Shown here piece by piece: positions 25,584 through 34,162 of a stretch of DNA of 64,000 bases (within the stretch, counting starts at the first letter, position 1; every line of letters begins with the position of its first letter). Source of the stretch: an uncultured Clostridia bacterium. Its GTDB lineage: Bacteria > Bacillota > Clostridia > TANB77 > CAG-508. Made by a program: the position numbers and the translations under genes. The notes under the pieces were generated by a model, which worked only from the letters and a program-made list of their open reading frames with translations, was not told where the DNA came from and ran no database searches. The DNA is taken from positions 24,627 to 88,626 of the forward strand of contig CAKOXV010000006.1 in NCBI GenBank assembly GCA_934130355.1, read 5' to 3'.

Positions 25584-26243
25584 CTATATTCTTGCTATTA
25601 ATGCTTTAATTTTTATTCCTTGCTCAGTAAACATTTTTTCATGTTCTGTTTCAATATTGTTTTCCCATATTGGTTCTGAATGTAAATCATAAGTTTTTTT
25701 AATAATCTCAAAGCCACATTCTTCGAAATATCCTAAACTACCTTCAAATAATTCATCATCATCTGTTTTAAAATAAATTTCCCCATGTTCTGCTAAAAAA
25801 GTTTTATACTTTTCTAATTGTCTTGTATGTGTCAATCTCTTTTTTCTGTGTTTTCCTTTTGGCCATGGATTGCAAAAATTTATATATATTCTTTGGATAT
25901 TATCTTGCTCTCCTAAAATTAGCATAATTCTCTCTATATCAAATCTAGTTAAAATAATATTGTCTATTTCCTTGTTTTGCTCTTCATATGCTTGTTCAAC
26001 ATTTCTTTTGGCAAGTCCAAGCATTGCATCAACTAAATCAATTGCAATATAATTAATATTAGGATTTTGAACCGCCAATTTTGAAATGAACTGTCCTTTT
26101 CCACAACCTAATTCTAAGTGTATGGGATTTTCCTTATTTTTAAATTCTTGTATCCACTTGTTTTTTAATTCTTCTGGATTATCTCTATAAAACTTACTTG
26201 CTTCTAATTCCGGTCTTGCCCATGTTTTAAATCTAATTCTCAT
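25584..26243 (-). CDS. trmB: tRNA (guanine-N7)-methyltransferase
   Basis: A 219-residue SAM-dependent methyltransferase that makes m7G46 in tRNA. Motifs are HLELGCGKGQFISKLA (SAM-binding motif I), YIAIDLVDAMLGLA, and IYINFCNPWPKGKHRKKRLTH, the TrmB hallmark with the N-x-PWPKxxHxKRR core, then YFKTDDDELF. Length and order are typical. Its start overlaps the 3' end of the DUF5662 gene by 11 nt, so the two are translated as a coupled pair. Confidence 0.95.
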   Translation of the reverse strand: MRIRFKTWARPELEASKFYRDNPEELKNKWIQEFKNKENPIHLELGCGKGQFISKLAVQNPNINYIAIDLVDAMLGLAKRNVEQAYEEQNKEIDNIILTRFDIERIMLILGEQDNIQRIYINFCNPWPKGKHRKKRLTHTRQLEKYKTFLAEHGEIYFKTDDDELFEGSLGYFEECGFEIIKKTYDLHSEPIWENNIETEHEKMFTEQGIKIKALIARI

Positions 26244-26787
26244 CTAAATTCTCCATTCTAATACAGTATTTTTCATATAATTTTTTTATATTTTGCTTTG
26301 TTAAAGTTTTATCTAAACCATTCTCACTAACTTCTGTGAATATTGCTATCATAAATTTATCCATTTGTGGATGAATTAAATTTTTTTTTTCTTTATTCAT
26401 ATAATAATCTAATTGTGTACGATTTGTCCACTTTTCTCCATTGTACACTATTCCTGCAGCAATTTCATCACATATCATTTCTGCTGCATACTTATATGGC
26501 ATTATTACTGTTTTTTCAGGCAATGATAAATCTGTCCAATATTGATAATGATGTTTATTTCTTCCTTTATGGTGTAACCATGCTTCTGAATATCCTTTTT
26601 CTCTTTTACATACTGTTATCGGACTTATATGACCATCATAATATTTAACACTTTCCCAAAATTCAGTTGGTGAAAATTTGGACCAATCATGCATAAATCC
26701 TCTCCAAGGTATTCCTACTTTACAACATAATTTAAATACTACCCATTTATGTGTCATTACTAGTTTTATATGTTTTAATATTTTCAT
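26233..26787 (-). CDS. DUF5662 family protein
   Basis: A 184-residue protein matching the DUF5662 family of Firmicutes. The signature region is GFMHDWSKFSPTEFW (about 30-44) followed by LHHKGRNKHHYQYW, a histidine- and aspartate-rich pattern (H-D...H-H...N-x-H-H) that looks like a metal site of the HD type. YAAEMICDEIAAGIVY follows. The catalytic idea is an inference; no reaction is established to my knowledge. It is co-transcribed with trmB, which overlaps it. Confidence 0.65.
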   Translation of the reverse strand: MKILKHIKLVMTHKWVVFKLCCKVGIPWRGFMHDWSKFSPTEFWESVKYYDGHISPITVCKREKGYSEAWLHHKGRNKHHYQYWTDLSLPEKTVIMPYKYAAEMICDEIAAGIVYNGEKWTNRTQLDYYMNKEKKNLIHPQMDKFMIAIFTEVSENGLDKTLTKQNIKKLYEKYCIRMENLDEN

Positions 26788-26865
26788 TTTTTCTCCTAAC
26801 TTGACTATTTTCTGATAAAATTGTATAATTTTTTAGTAAAAATGTCAATCATTAGAGGTAGTTTT

Positions 26866-27757
26866 ATGTTTTTAAAATATATTGTAAAAAATAATAAATA
26901 TCAAAATATAGACCAAGTTTTAAAACAGGAATTTAGAATTTCTGCCAGATTACTACACAAACTTATTGTTCAAAAACATGTTTTATTAAATAATTGTATT
27001 TCAGACACAAGACATCTTATTATTGAACGGGGATGTTATTACTGTTAATTTAGATTTTGAAGAAGAAAGTGATAATATTGTTCCAACTAAAATGGATTTA
27101 AATATTATTTATGAAGATGAAGCATTATTAATTTTGAACAAACCGTCAGAAATAGCTGTTCATCCTTCTATTTCACATTATGAAGACAGTCTTTCAAATG
27201 GTGTAAAATTTTATTTTGAACAGTGTAATCTAAAACGTAAAATTCGTCCTGTTAACAGACTTGATTTTAATACATCTGGTTTAATTATTTTTGCTAAAAG
27301 CGAATATGTCCAAGAATCTTTGATTAAACAAATGAATGAACACACTTTTCAAAAGGAATATATTGCAATTGTTTCTGGTTCTTTCAGTAAAACCTCTGGA
27401 ACCATTGATTTACCTATTGCACGCAAAAATAATAGTATTATAGAAAGATGTGTTTCTCCTGATGGACAAAAAGCTATTACAGAGTATTGTGTTTTAAAAA
27501 CTTCTAACAATTATTCTGTTGTAAAGTGCTCTTTAAAAACAGGTCGTACCCATCAAATTCGTGTTCACATGTCTGCTATTGGGCATCCTTTACTTGGAGA
27601 TACATTATATGGAGTTTCTTCTCCATTAATAAATAGACAAGCATTACATAGTTACAAAATTTGTTTTACTCATCCAATTTCAAATCAGGCCTTAGAATTT
27701 ATTTGTGATTTACCACAAGATATGAAAAAATTAGAACCAGATATATCTCTGCAATAA
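26866..27757 (+). pseudogene. RluA-family pseudouridine synthase, apparent frameshift
   Basis: Two consecutive frames together encode one RluA-type enzyme that converts uridines in rRNA or tRNA. Frame one (from the ATG at 26866, GAGG upstream) gives the S4-like N-terminus, FLKYIVKNNKYQNIDQVLKQ to LIIE, and ends at 27048. The second frame continues with GDVITVNLDFEEES, LNIIYEDEALLILNKPSEIAVHPS, the catalytic RPVNRLDFNTSGLIIFAKS, GRTHQIRVHMSAIGHPLLGDTLYG. Skipping one base near 27029 (GAA CGGGG ATG) restores LIIE-GDVITV, the family order. The gene may be truly broken, a sequencing error, or use +1 frameshifting. Confidence 0.75.
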
Positions 27758-27778
27758 AGCAACATATATCTAGTTCTA
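27732..27778 (+). terminator. Terminator of the RluA-type gene
   Basis: TAGAACCAGATATAT pairs with ATATATCTAGTTCTA across a 17-nt loop, followed by TTTTA. The left arm lies inside the end of the coding sequence. Confidence 0.6.
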
Positions 27779-27780
27779 TT

Positions 27781-29664
27781 TTAGTGTTTAGCGTCCGCCA
27801 CCGCCGCCTCCGGCCACCGGCCACCGCCTCCTCCGCCAGAGAAGCCACCACCTGCTCCGCTTCCTGATGAAGCTACTGCAGAATATACTGAATTATTTAT
27901 GCAATCCCCTATATTTACTGAGTCCATTATATGTATATATGAAGATGCATACATTGGTGAATTAATATCTGTAATTTCTGGATAGATCACCTTTAGTTGT
28001 TTTAATACTTTTTCTGAAATTCCAAATGATGTTGCAAACACTAAGTATTTTTCCCATAAAGCTAATGCTGGTACTTCCTTGTCTTTTAGCAATGAAAAGT
28101 CTTCCATATATTTTTTAAATGCTTCCCATTGTGTTTTTTCATCTATACCTTTTTGTGAAAAAACATTAACTCTAGCTGCCATCATTCCTAATATTATTGC
28201 ATTTATAATTAATGTAATCATCAATCCAATTGGTATTAGTACTAATGATGCATTCATCTCTACAAAAAATATCAAAAGTGGAAGTGAGAAAAATGTCAAT
28301 GCAACATACAGTATTGAAATACCTGAATATTTATTCATTTTATTAAAGTTTTCTTTATCATAATTTCCTTTTTGTATTTCTTCTTTTTCTATTATTTTTT
28401 CAAGTTTTTGGTTTAGTTTATCTATTTTAGATACATTTTTATTTAAATATTTTGTTATATCTTTTGTTGTTAATTCTTTTCCTTCTCCAGCTACATCTTG
28501 TAAAAATTCTAATGTAAGTTTTTCATCTTCTTTCAATCCTGAACTATCTTTATCAAGTATTGTAATTTTTACAAGATTTGATTTTAGTTTTTTTCCTTCT
28601 TCAACAGTTTCTAAAGACACATATTTATTCAAACATAAATCAAGAATATTGGCTGAAAAACTTGAAGAAAATGATTTATTTATTCCTCCTGACATTACAA
28701 ATAAAGCTTCAGCTGGTGTAGCACCTTCATATGGTATTTCTCTAAAATATTCTAATTCTGTTGATGGCTTATATTTCTTTTCCATATTACGTAATTTTAA
28801 TATATTTCTATATATTTTATATACAAAAAATACTATTCCAAGTACTGTAATTCCAGCAATACAATATACCATATTTTTTTGTCTTTGTCTTCTTGCATTT
28901 GCTTCATTTGCCCATTTTGTTTCTTCTTCTAAGACACTATTCAAAACATTATAATTATATTGTCTACCTGTTGAGTTTATCATATTACTTGGAAACAAAC
29001 TTCTAACTTCTACATAAGTTCCACTTGAGAATTTATTTACTTCAAATTCAATTTTGTCTAGATCAGTTACATAAATTTCTCCATTTAAATATTTAGTATG
29101 TCCCCATACCATAATATCTTCTTCACTTTCTGCTTTATATGGTAATTTTATTGTTCCTTTTACTTTTTCAGCACTTACTTCAAAATCTTCTCCAATGAAT
29201 TGCCAATAAAGTTCTGAATAATCATCATATTTAGCTATTGCATCAATTACCTTATATGATATTTGGTATTGTCTTATGCCTGAATCGTCGTCCATCCCAA
29301 CTCCCCACGCAATTTCATACATTCCATTTGAATTGTCTAATGCATAATAACAATCTTTTGTTACATGATACATCTCTTGATATATTTGAGTAAAAGTTTT
29401 ATTAGTTCCATCTGTTATCTCAGTAACTTCTACATCTGTTATTCCAGAATATTTCGTGTCATCTTTTGGAAATGTTTTAAATAATGTGTTTGTTTCTGAA
29501 ATAGAAATATTCCATGTTTCAGTAACATTCATACTTCCATCTTCATTTATTTGTGCATCAAAATCTAGTTGATTTAATTCTAATGTTGCCTCTGCTTTTA
29601 TACTACTGAATAATATTAAAACAAAAGCAAAAATAAATGTTAAAAATATTTTTTTATTTTTCAT
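27781..29664 (-). CDS. DUF2207 membrane protein with disturbed Gly-rich tail
   Basis: A 627-residue predicted membrane protein. A signal peptide (KIFLTFIFAFVLILFSSIKAEA) precedes a large extracytoplasmic beta-rich DUF2207 domain (about 27-250, with INEDGSMNVTETWNIS). A helix follows at about 268-288, then a cytoplasmic region, two helices near 450-500 and a Gly-rich end. Family members usually finish in a run of glycines. Here the tail is GGGFSGGGGGGRWPEAAVADAKH. Removing one C from each of two CC doublets (near 27806-27816) would give an uninterrupted glycine run and an R-stop, so two indels are suspected. Function of the family is unknown. Confidence 0.8.
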   Translation of the reverse strand: MKNKKIFLTFIFAFVLILFSSIKAEATLELNQLDFDAQINEDGSMNVTETWNISISETNTLFKTFPKDDTKYSGITDVEVTEITDGTNKTFTQIYQEMYHVTKDCYYALDNSNGMYEIAWGVGMDDDSGIRQYQISYKVIDAIAKYDDYSELYWQFIGEDFEVSAEKVKGTIKLPYKAESEEDIMVWGHTKYLNGEIYVTDLDKIEFEVNKFSSGTYVEVRSLFPSNMINSTGRQYNYNVLNSVLEEETKWANEANARRQRQKNMVYCIAGITVLGIVFFVYKIYRNILKLRNMEKKYKPSTELEYFREIPYEGATPAEALFVMSGGINKSFSSSFSANILDLCLNKYVSLETVEEGKKLKSNLVKITILDKDSSGLKEDEKLTLEFLQDVAGEGKELTTKDITKYLNKNVSKIDKLNQKLEKIIEKEEIQKGNYDKENFNKMNKYSGISILYVALTFFSLPLLIFFVEMNASLVLIPIGLMITLIINAIILGMMAARVNVFSQKGIDEKTQWEAFKKYMEDFSLLKDKEVPALALWEKYLVFATSFGISEKVLKQLKVIYPEITDINSPMYASSYIHIMDSVNIGDCINNSVYSAVASSGSGAGGGFSGGGGGGRWPEAAVADAKH

Positions 29665-29720
29665 TTTTACCCTCCTATTTCTGTAAAAATTCTATCATAC
29701 TATTTATTTATTTTCAATAG

Positions 29721-29757
29721 AAAAAAGACTGAACTAAAGAATTCAGTCTATTTTTTT
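29721..29757 (-). terminator. Terminator of rnpB
   Basis: GACTGAA pairs with TTCAGTC, flanked by A and T runs, so it can work in either direction. It lies just beyond the 3' end of the RNase P RNA on the minus strand. Confidence 0.7.
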
Positions 29758-29769
29758 ATTTTGTTTTAT

Positions 29770-30113
29770 AAGTGAACCTGTAAGCCGGGTTCTGTCATCA
29801 AAAATAGTCATTTATCTAGGACATATATCACTATATGTCTCAAGCCACGCAATTCAGAAGCGCCGAGCAGACGTTATCCTTCTACTTAGGTGTTGCTCCA
29901 GATGGGGTTTACACTGACCCAGTATGTCACCATACCAGCGGTGAGCTCTTACCTCGCCTTTTCATCCTTACCTCCATAAGAGGCGGTTATTTTCTGTTGC
30001 ACTTTCCTTAAGGTTTCCCTCACTAGACGTTATCTAGCATCTTTGCTCTATGGAGCCCGGACTTTCCTCTCGTAATTCCTTTCGAAATTTACCAGCGACT
30101 ATTTAATTCACTT
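29770..30113 (-). ncRNA. rnpB: RNase P RNA, class A
   Basis: The catalytic RNA that trims the 5' ends of tRNA precursors. On the minus strand it starts AAGTGAA and ends TTCACTT, forming helix P1. The universally conserved GAGGAAAGTCCGGGCTCC lies near the 5' end (30047-30066 region), and ACAGAACCCGGCTTACAG near the 3' end. Between them are AAGGAAAGTGCAACAGAAA and a GCGCTTCTGAATTGCGTGG-like stretch. The presence of class A type features rather than the Bacillus class B layout fits Clostridia. Ends are set from P1 pairing and may be off by a few bases. Confidence 0.95.
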
Positions 30114-30152
30114 GGCATTTATTATAACATTTTTTTGTCTAATTGTAAATAT

Positions 30153-30740
30153 TTATTTAGTCATAATGTGAATGTTTTCAATTTTTGCATCTAACTCTCT
30201 AGAAATAATGTTTTGAATTTGTGCTATTTCATCTGTTTTGAGTTCTTTTGCTTCAATTATAACACTGATGCTTTCTGAATTTACAAAAATAACACAATTA
30301 GTAAATCCTTTTGTTGAAAGCAAATTTTCACATATTAATATTGCATTTTTTTCTTTATTTAATTTTGATATTTCTTGTGTTACTATTGTCTTTTGTTCTT
30401 CTGATACATTTGAATTATTTAAAATTCCTTGATATGTTTCTAATGTTTGTGAATACATTGTATCTCTAGAAAGCTTTGCTTCTTGAAAATAGTCATCCTT
30501 TTTTGTCTCTACTGTAGTTGTTACTTCATTATTATTCACAAGCCTAGCATCTCCGAGTGTTTCATCACTTCTATCTTGTTCATCAGTTTCATTTTGTTTT
30601 TCTGTATCATTCTGTCCCATGCTAACAGTTTCCAATGTTTTTGATTCATTTGATATGTAATTCCAATATCCTGCTGTTACTAGCATTAATGCTAAAACAT
30701 AAACTATAACAGAACCTTTTTTTATTTTCAATCTCTTCAC
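30153..30740 (-). CDS. spoIIIAH: Stage III sporulation protein AH
   Basis: A 195-residue single-pass protein. A short cytoplasmic N-terminus and membrane helix (SVIVYVLALMLVTAGYW, about 10-26) are followed by an acidic linker (about 35-75) and a YscJ/FliF-like ring-building domain (about 85-195: SRDTMYSQTLETYQGILN, LSTKGFTNCVIFVNSESISVII). In sporulation it spans the mother-cell-derived membrane and binds forespore SpoIIQ, forming the feeding-tube channel. It is the last gene of the spoIIIA operon, 4 nt after spoIIIAG. Confidence 0.9.
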   Translation of the reverse strand: MKRLKIKKGSVIVYVLALMLVTAGYWNYISNESKTLETVSMGQNDTEKQNETDEQDRSDETLGDARLVNNNEVTTTVETKKDDYFQEAKLSRDTMYSQTLETYQGILNNSNVSEEQKTIVTQEISKLNKEKNAILICENLLSTKGFTNCVIFVNSESISVIIEAKELKTDEIAQIQNIISRELDAKIENIHIMTK

Positions 30741-30744
30741 CTCC

Positions 30745-31335
30745 TTATTTTGAGTTCATTTCAAAAACTTGAATTTTATGTACTGCTAATCCTGTAACAG
30801 CTTCTACTGCACTTACAATAGATGCTTTAACATTAGCATTTCCGGCTCCTTTCGCTGTCACAATTGCACCTTCTATTACAGGCATAATTACTTTTTCTGT
30901 AATTGGCTTATTTTCTCCATTTTCATCAGTGTATGCAATTTCTTTTTTATTTTCTGTTTCCTTTACATCTTTGCTTACACCATCTTTGTCATTTTCTTTT
31001 GTTGTACTTTCTGAAACAGTTTCATTATACATTGCAACAACAGTACTACTTTCAGAATATTTAATTAAAACTTTTACTTTTCCAACCCCATTAATACTTG
31101 ATAAAATATCTTCAAGTCTTTCTTCTAAATTATCTTGTTTGTCTGAAGAAGTTGTTTGTGCAAGCACTTTTGAAGAATCTAATGAATTGTTGTTTTTTTC
31201 CTTTTTATCACCTGTCCACATATTGTTTATTATCAATACTGTTACTATTAATATTATAATAAACACAACAATATTCTCAATTTGTTTCTTTTTATCTTTT
31301 CCTTCTTCACTCTTTTTAAAAATTTCCTTTAACAT
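30745..31335 (-). CDS. spoIIIAG: Stage III sporulation protein AG
   Basis: A 196-residue single-pass protein with a membrane helix near 23-42 (NIVVFIIILIVTVLIINNMW) and an extracytoplasmic ring-building domain: ERLEDILSSINGVGKVKVLIKY, a low-complexity insertion rich in E, T, K (about 105-140), then VIMPVIEGAIVTAKGAGN and SIVSAVEAVTGLAVHKIQVFEM. This matches SpoIIIAG, which forms a large multimeric ring in the feeding-tube channel. It sits between spoIIIAF (12-nt gap) and spoIIIAH. Confidence 0.93.
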   Translation of the reverse strand: MLKEIFKKSEEGKDKKKQIENIVVFIIILIVTVLIINNMWTGDKKEKNNNSLDSSKVLAQTTSSDKQDNLEERLEDILSSINGVGKVKVLIKYSESSTVVAMYNETVSESTTKENDKDGVSKDVKETENKKEIAYTDENGENKPITEKVIMPVIEGAIVTAKGAGNANVKASIVSAVEAVTGLAVHKIQVFEMNSK

Positions 31336-31347
31336 ATTGCCTCCATA

Positions 31348-31839
31348 TTATTTTATTATTATTTTGCTTTCTTCAATTTCAAAATCTGCTGCAAGTTCTT
31401 TTCTTACTTGTATAAGTGAATTTTCATTATTAGCTGGTTTAATTTTAACTGTTATAGAATGAATTCCTGCATTTTTCTTAGTCGTATCTAGAACTGCATT
31501 AATATCACATTTCACCACCTCAAAACCATTATCTTTGAATTTTGCTATTACCGTATTTTCTAATTCTTTTAAATATATTTTTTCTAGTCTTTGATCCATA
31601 GATGTTTGATCTAATTCATAACTTGTTTTAGTTTCATAATTTTCTATATTATATTTTTCAATTGAAAAAAGTTCTTTGTTTTTTATGACTGGTGAAATTA
31701 TGTTAAATAATATATATATTCCAACCACCATAAGTATGTATTTTTTATTTTTATTTTGAGGTAATATTAATTCTATAATTGTTGCTATAATTACTGCTAG
31801 TACTATTTGTTCAGCCCATGAACTTATAAAATTTATCAT
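31348..31839 (-). CDS. spoIIIAF: Stage III sporulation protein AF
   Basis: A 163-residue protein with two N-terminal membrane helices (QIVLAVIIATIIELILP and YILMVVGIYILFNIISP) and a C-terminal extracytoplasmic domain ending KIKPANNENSLIQVRKELAADFEIEESKIIIK. This order is that of SpoIIIAF, a component of the mother-cell sporulation channel. Its ATG overlaps the TGA of a hidden 40-codon frame upstream (ATGA overlap), suggesting coupled translation. Confidence 0.9.
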   Translation of the reverse strand: MINFISSWAEQIVLAVIIATIIELILPQNKNKKYILMVVGIYILFNIISPVIKNKELFSIEKYNIENYETKTSYELDQTSMDQRLEKIYLKELENTVIAKFKDNGFEVVKCDINAVLDTTKKNAGIHSITVKIKPANNENSLIQVRKELAADFEIEESKIIIK

Positions 31840-31958
31840 CTATACATCATCCCACTATTTGATATTTTTATCACCATTGTTACTCCTATAATAAGTAACA
31901 CTGATAAACTACACAAAATTGCAAAAAGCAATTTAAATATTCCGTCCCATTTCTTCAA
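31836..31958 (-). CDS. Putative 40-aa membrane microprotein within spoIIIA operon
   Basis: The 93-nt gap between spoIIIAE and spoIIIAF is filled by an open frame that starts at a TTG (31958-31956) inside the end of spoIIIAE and ends at TGA 31838-31836, overlapping the spoIIIAF ATG. The peptide begins MKKWDGIFK and continues as a single hydrophobic helix LLFAILCSLSVLLIIGVTMV, then a polar tail KISNSGMMYR. Charge distribution fits a one-pass membrane protein. No good Shine-Dalgarno precedes the TTG; an internal ATG behind GGAG would give only 13 residues. The frame is clean, but expression is unproven. Confidence 0.4.
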   Translation of the reverse strand: MKKWDGIFKLLFAILCSLSVLLIIGVTMVIKISNSGMMYR

Positions 31959-32979
31959 GAAGTTTAACTATTTTTTCATCTGCAACAGGCTGAATCACTG
32001 CAGAAGCCAAATTGTAGATTATACTTAATGTTCCAATTTTTATTATCGGCATAACACATATTCCTAGTACAACTATAACTCCTACTAGTCCTACTGCATT
32101 TTTTAAGATTACACCACATCCAAGTACACTATCTACAACGTCTCCTAACACTTTTCCAACAACAGGAATAACACTTGAAACTGCTGCTTTGGCTGTTTTA
32201 GCAGTTATTCCATCAACACTACTACTTAGTGTTCCTTCTAGTGATACAACACCTACAAATATTGTTAACGAAACTCCTAAAAACCATACAACTCCTGACT
32301 TTAAAAATTGAGATAATTTATTTAATTGTATTTTATTCGAAATTTTTGATATTATAGAAAATACTACTATTATCAATACTATTGGTATTAATATATTTAC
32401 AATTGTGTTTCCTATAAAATTACATATAAATAATATTATTGGCTGCAATAATGTACTTGTAGCTATATTACCTGTATATACCATAAGTGTTAAAAGTAAA
32501 GGTATTAGTACATTTATAAAACCTACTAAATCTTCTGCTGTTTTTCTTACAATTCCTATTACTTCTGTAAAATTTGACATTATTAATGTGACTATTAAAA
32601 TATATTGAACAAAGTAAACTATTTGAGATATATTTGTATTTTCTAAATTGTCTGTTATTGACTTTAATATTCCGTGTATTACTATTATGACTAAAATACT
32701 TATTAATATTTTTAAATTTGCTGTTATTTCTTTTCCAAATAATCGTAAAATTTTTTGATATATTGTTTTATTGTTAACTTTTCCTTGAATAGCTTGATTT
32801 AAAACTTCACCTAAAGAAATTTCTCCAAAACTATCTCCTACATATCCTTCTGCTTCTTTTATAAATTCTTTTATATTAAACTTTTCTTGTGTTGATGTCA
32901 TTATTTCTTCTGTTTCTGCATATACATGATAAGGCCATAATAATATTATTAAAATAAATACTAAAATTATTTTTTTCAT
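31933..32979 (-). CDS. spoIIIAE: Stage III sporulation protein AE
   Basis: A 348-residue polytopic membrane protein with a signal-like N-terminus (IILVFILIILLWPYHVYAE), a polar region with IKEAEGYVGDSFGEISLGEVL, and about eight hydrophobic helices. The typical SpoIIIAE segments SSSVDGITAKTAKAAVSSVIPVVGKVLGDVVDSVLG and GVILKNAVGLVG are visible near 250-300. It is the largest membrane component of the SpoIIIA complex. It follows spoIIIAD by 19 nt. Confidence 0.95.
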   Translation of the reverse strand: MKKIILVFILIILLWPYHVYAETEEIMTSTQEKFNIKEFIKEAEGYVGDSFGEISLGEVLNQAIQGKVNNKTIYQKILRLFGKEITANLKILISILVIIVIHGILKSITDNLENTNISQIVYFVQYILIVTLIMSNFTEVIGIVRKTAEDLVGFINVLIPLLLTLMVYTGNIATSTLLQPIILFICNFIGNTIVNILIPIVLIIVVFSIISKISNKIQLNKLSQFLKSGVVWFLGVSLTIFVGVVSLEGTLSSSVDGITAKTAKAAVSSVIPVVGKVLGDVVDSVLGCGVILKNAVGLVGVIVVLGICVMPIIKIGTLSIIYNLASAVIQPVADEKIVKLLEEMGRNI

Positions 32980-32998
32980 ATTAAACCTTTCTCTGTGG

Positions 32999-33397
32999 TT
33001 ATGGCAAAATTTCTATAATAAGTTCTAATAAACTTGAAATTATAGGAATTGACATTGCTATAATAATAACTTTACTACCAATTTCTATTTTAGTTCCAAT
33101 TGCTTTTTCTCCTGCATCTGTGCATATACTAACAGCAAATTCAGTTATAATTGCTATTCCAGTAATTTTCAATAAAATTCCTAAAAATTGACTATTAATG
33201 TATGTTTTATCAGATATTGCTTTAAGCAAGTTTATTATTCCTGAAAATTTTTGTATTGTCAGGCCTAATATCAATGCTCCTGCAATAATTGAAACATATA
33301 TTGCATATTCAGGCCTATATTGCTTTAAAATAATTGCAATAACTAATGCTATTATTCCTATTCCAACAATTTTGATAATTTCATCCATATAAATCAC
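32999..33397 (-). CDS. spoIIIAD: Stage III sporulation protein AD
   Basis: A 132-residue protein with about four hydrophobic helices and the conserved QYRPEYAIYVSIIAGALILG near the start and KIEIGSKVIIIAMSIPIISSLLELI at the end. Both agree with SpoIIIAD of the sporulation channel. A 15-nt gap separates it from spoIIIAC upstream. Confidence 0.92.
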   Translation of the reverse strand: MIYMDEIIKIVGIGIIALVIAIILKQYRPEYAIYVSIIAGALILGLTIQKFSGIINLLKAISDKTYINSQFLGILLKITGIAIITEFAVSICTDAGEKAIGTKIEIGSKVIIIAMSIPIISSLLELIIEILP

Positions 33398-33412
33398 ATT
33401 CCTTCATTTATT

Positions 33413-33607
33413 TTATAAATTGAATAATGTTCTAACCGTTTGGAATAATGAGCTTATTTCTTGTATAACCATTGATAATACTATAACTAGTCCTGCAAGA
33501 GTTGTCATCATTGCTTGGTCTTCTCTTCCTGCTCTTACTAAAACTTGATGTAGAACTGCCACTAATATTCCTATTGCTGCAATCTTAAATAATAAATTAA
33601 TATCCAT
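33413..33607 (-). CDS. spoIIIAC: Stage III sporulation protein AC
   Basis: A 64-residue two-helix membrane protein, the full usual length of SpoIIIAC. The motif VLHQVLVRAGREDQAMMTTLAG between the helices is characteristic. It lies between spoIIIAB (30-nt gap) and spoIIIAD. Confidence 0.95.
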   Translation of the reverse strand: MDINLLFKIAAIGILVAVLHQVLVRAGREDQAMMTTLAGLVIVLSMVIQEISSLFQTVRTLFNL

Positions 33608-33637
33608 ACACTTTTCCTTTCTTGTTTTATTATTATA

Positions 33638-34162
33638 CTAAAACAAAATGATAACAAAAATTAATCCAATAGTAATTCCTAGAGTTTTATACATTTTTTG
33701 TTCTTTCTTTTTGGCTTCTTCTGCCTTTTCTATCTGCATATTAAGAAAATTTTCTGTAACCTCAATTTCACTTATTTGTCCTTCAACATCAGTTTGTCCA
33801 AGTAATTTACCTAATTTTTTTAAAATGTCTTTATCTTCTTGATTTATACTAATATCTGCATTTTGTATGCAGTTTTCCCAAACTTCTCTAGTTTGAAAAT
33901 ATGTTATTTGATTTGCCATCTGTCCAAAAATTTTTTCAACATTAGTTTCATTTTTATTAGCTATTTCTTTGAATATCTCTGCTAATGGCTGATATGTAAA
34001 TTTAATTTTTGTCTTAATTATGTTCAAAATGTTTTTAAACTCTTTTAATTCGACTACTCGGTTTTCATATATTTTAGAAATAGTGAGTCCTATAGCTGTT
34101 GAAAGTCCAAAAATCACAGCTAATAAAATATATTTAATTGTTTTCATTATAAAAATATGCAT
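33638..34162 (-). CDS. spoIIIAB: Stage III sporulation protein AB
   Basis: A 174-residue protein with one helix at each end (IKYILLAVIFGLSTAIGLTISKIY and LGITIGLIFVIILF) around a cytoplasmic helical domain: ELKEFKNILNIIKTKIKFTYQPLAEIF and LKKLGKLLGQTDVEGQ. The LG-x-TD-x-xGQ motif is typical of SpoIIIAB, which is related to type II secretion GspF-like proteins. The start overlaps the end of spoIIIAA by 16 nt. Confidence 0.93.
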   Translation of the reverse strand: MHIFIMKTIKYILLAVIFGLSTAIGLTISKIYENRVVELKEFKNILNIIKTKIKFTYQPLAEIFKEIANKNETNVEKIFGQMANQITYFQTREVWENCIQNADISINQEDKDILKKLGKLLGQTDVEGQISEIEVTENFLNMQIEKAEEAKKKEQKMYKTLGITIGLIFVIILF

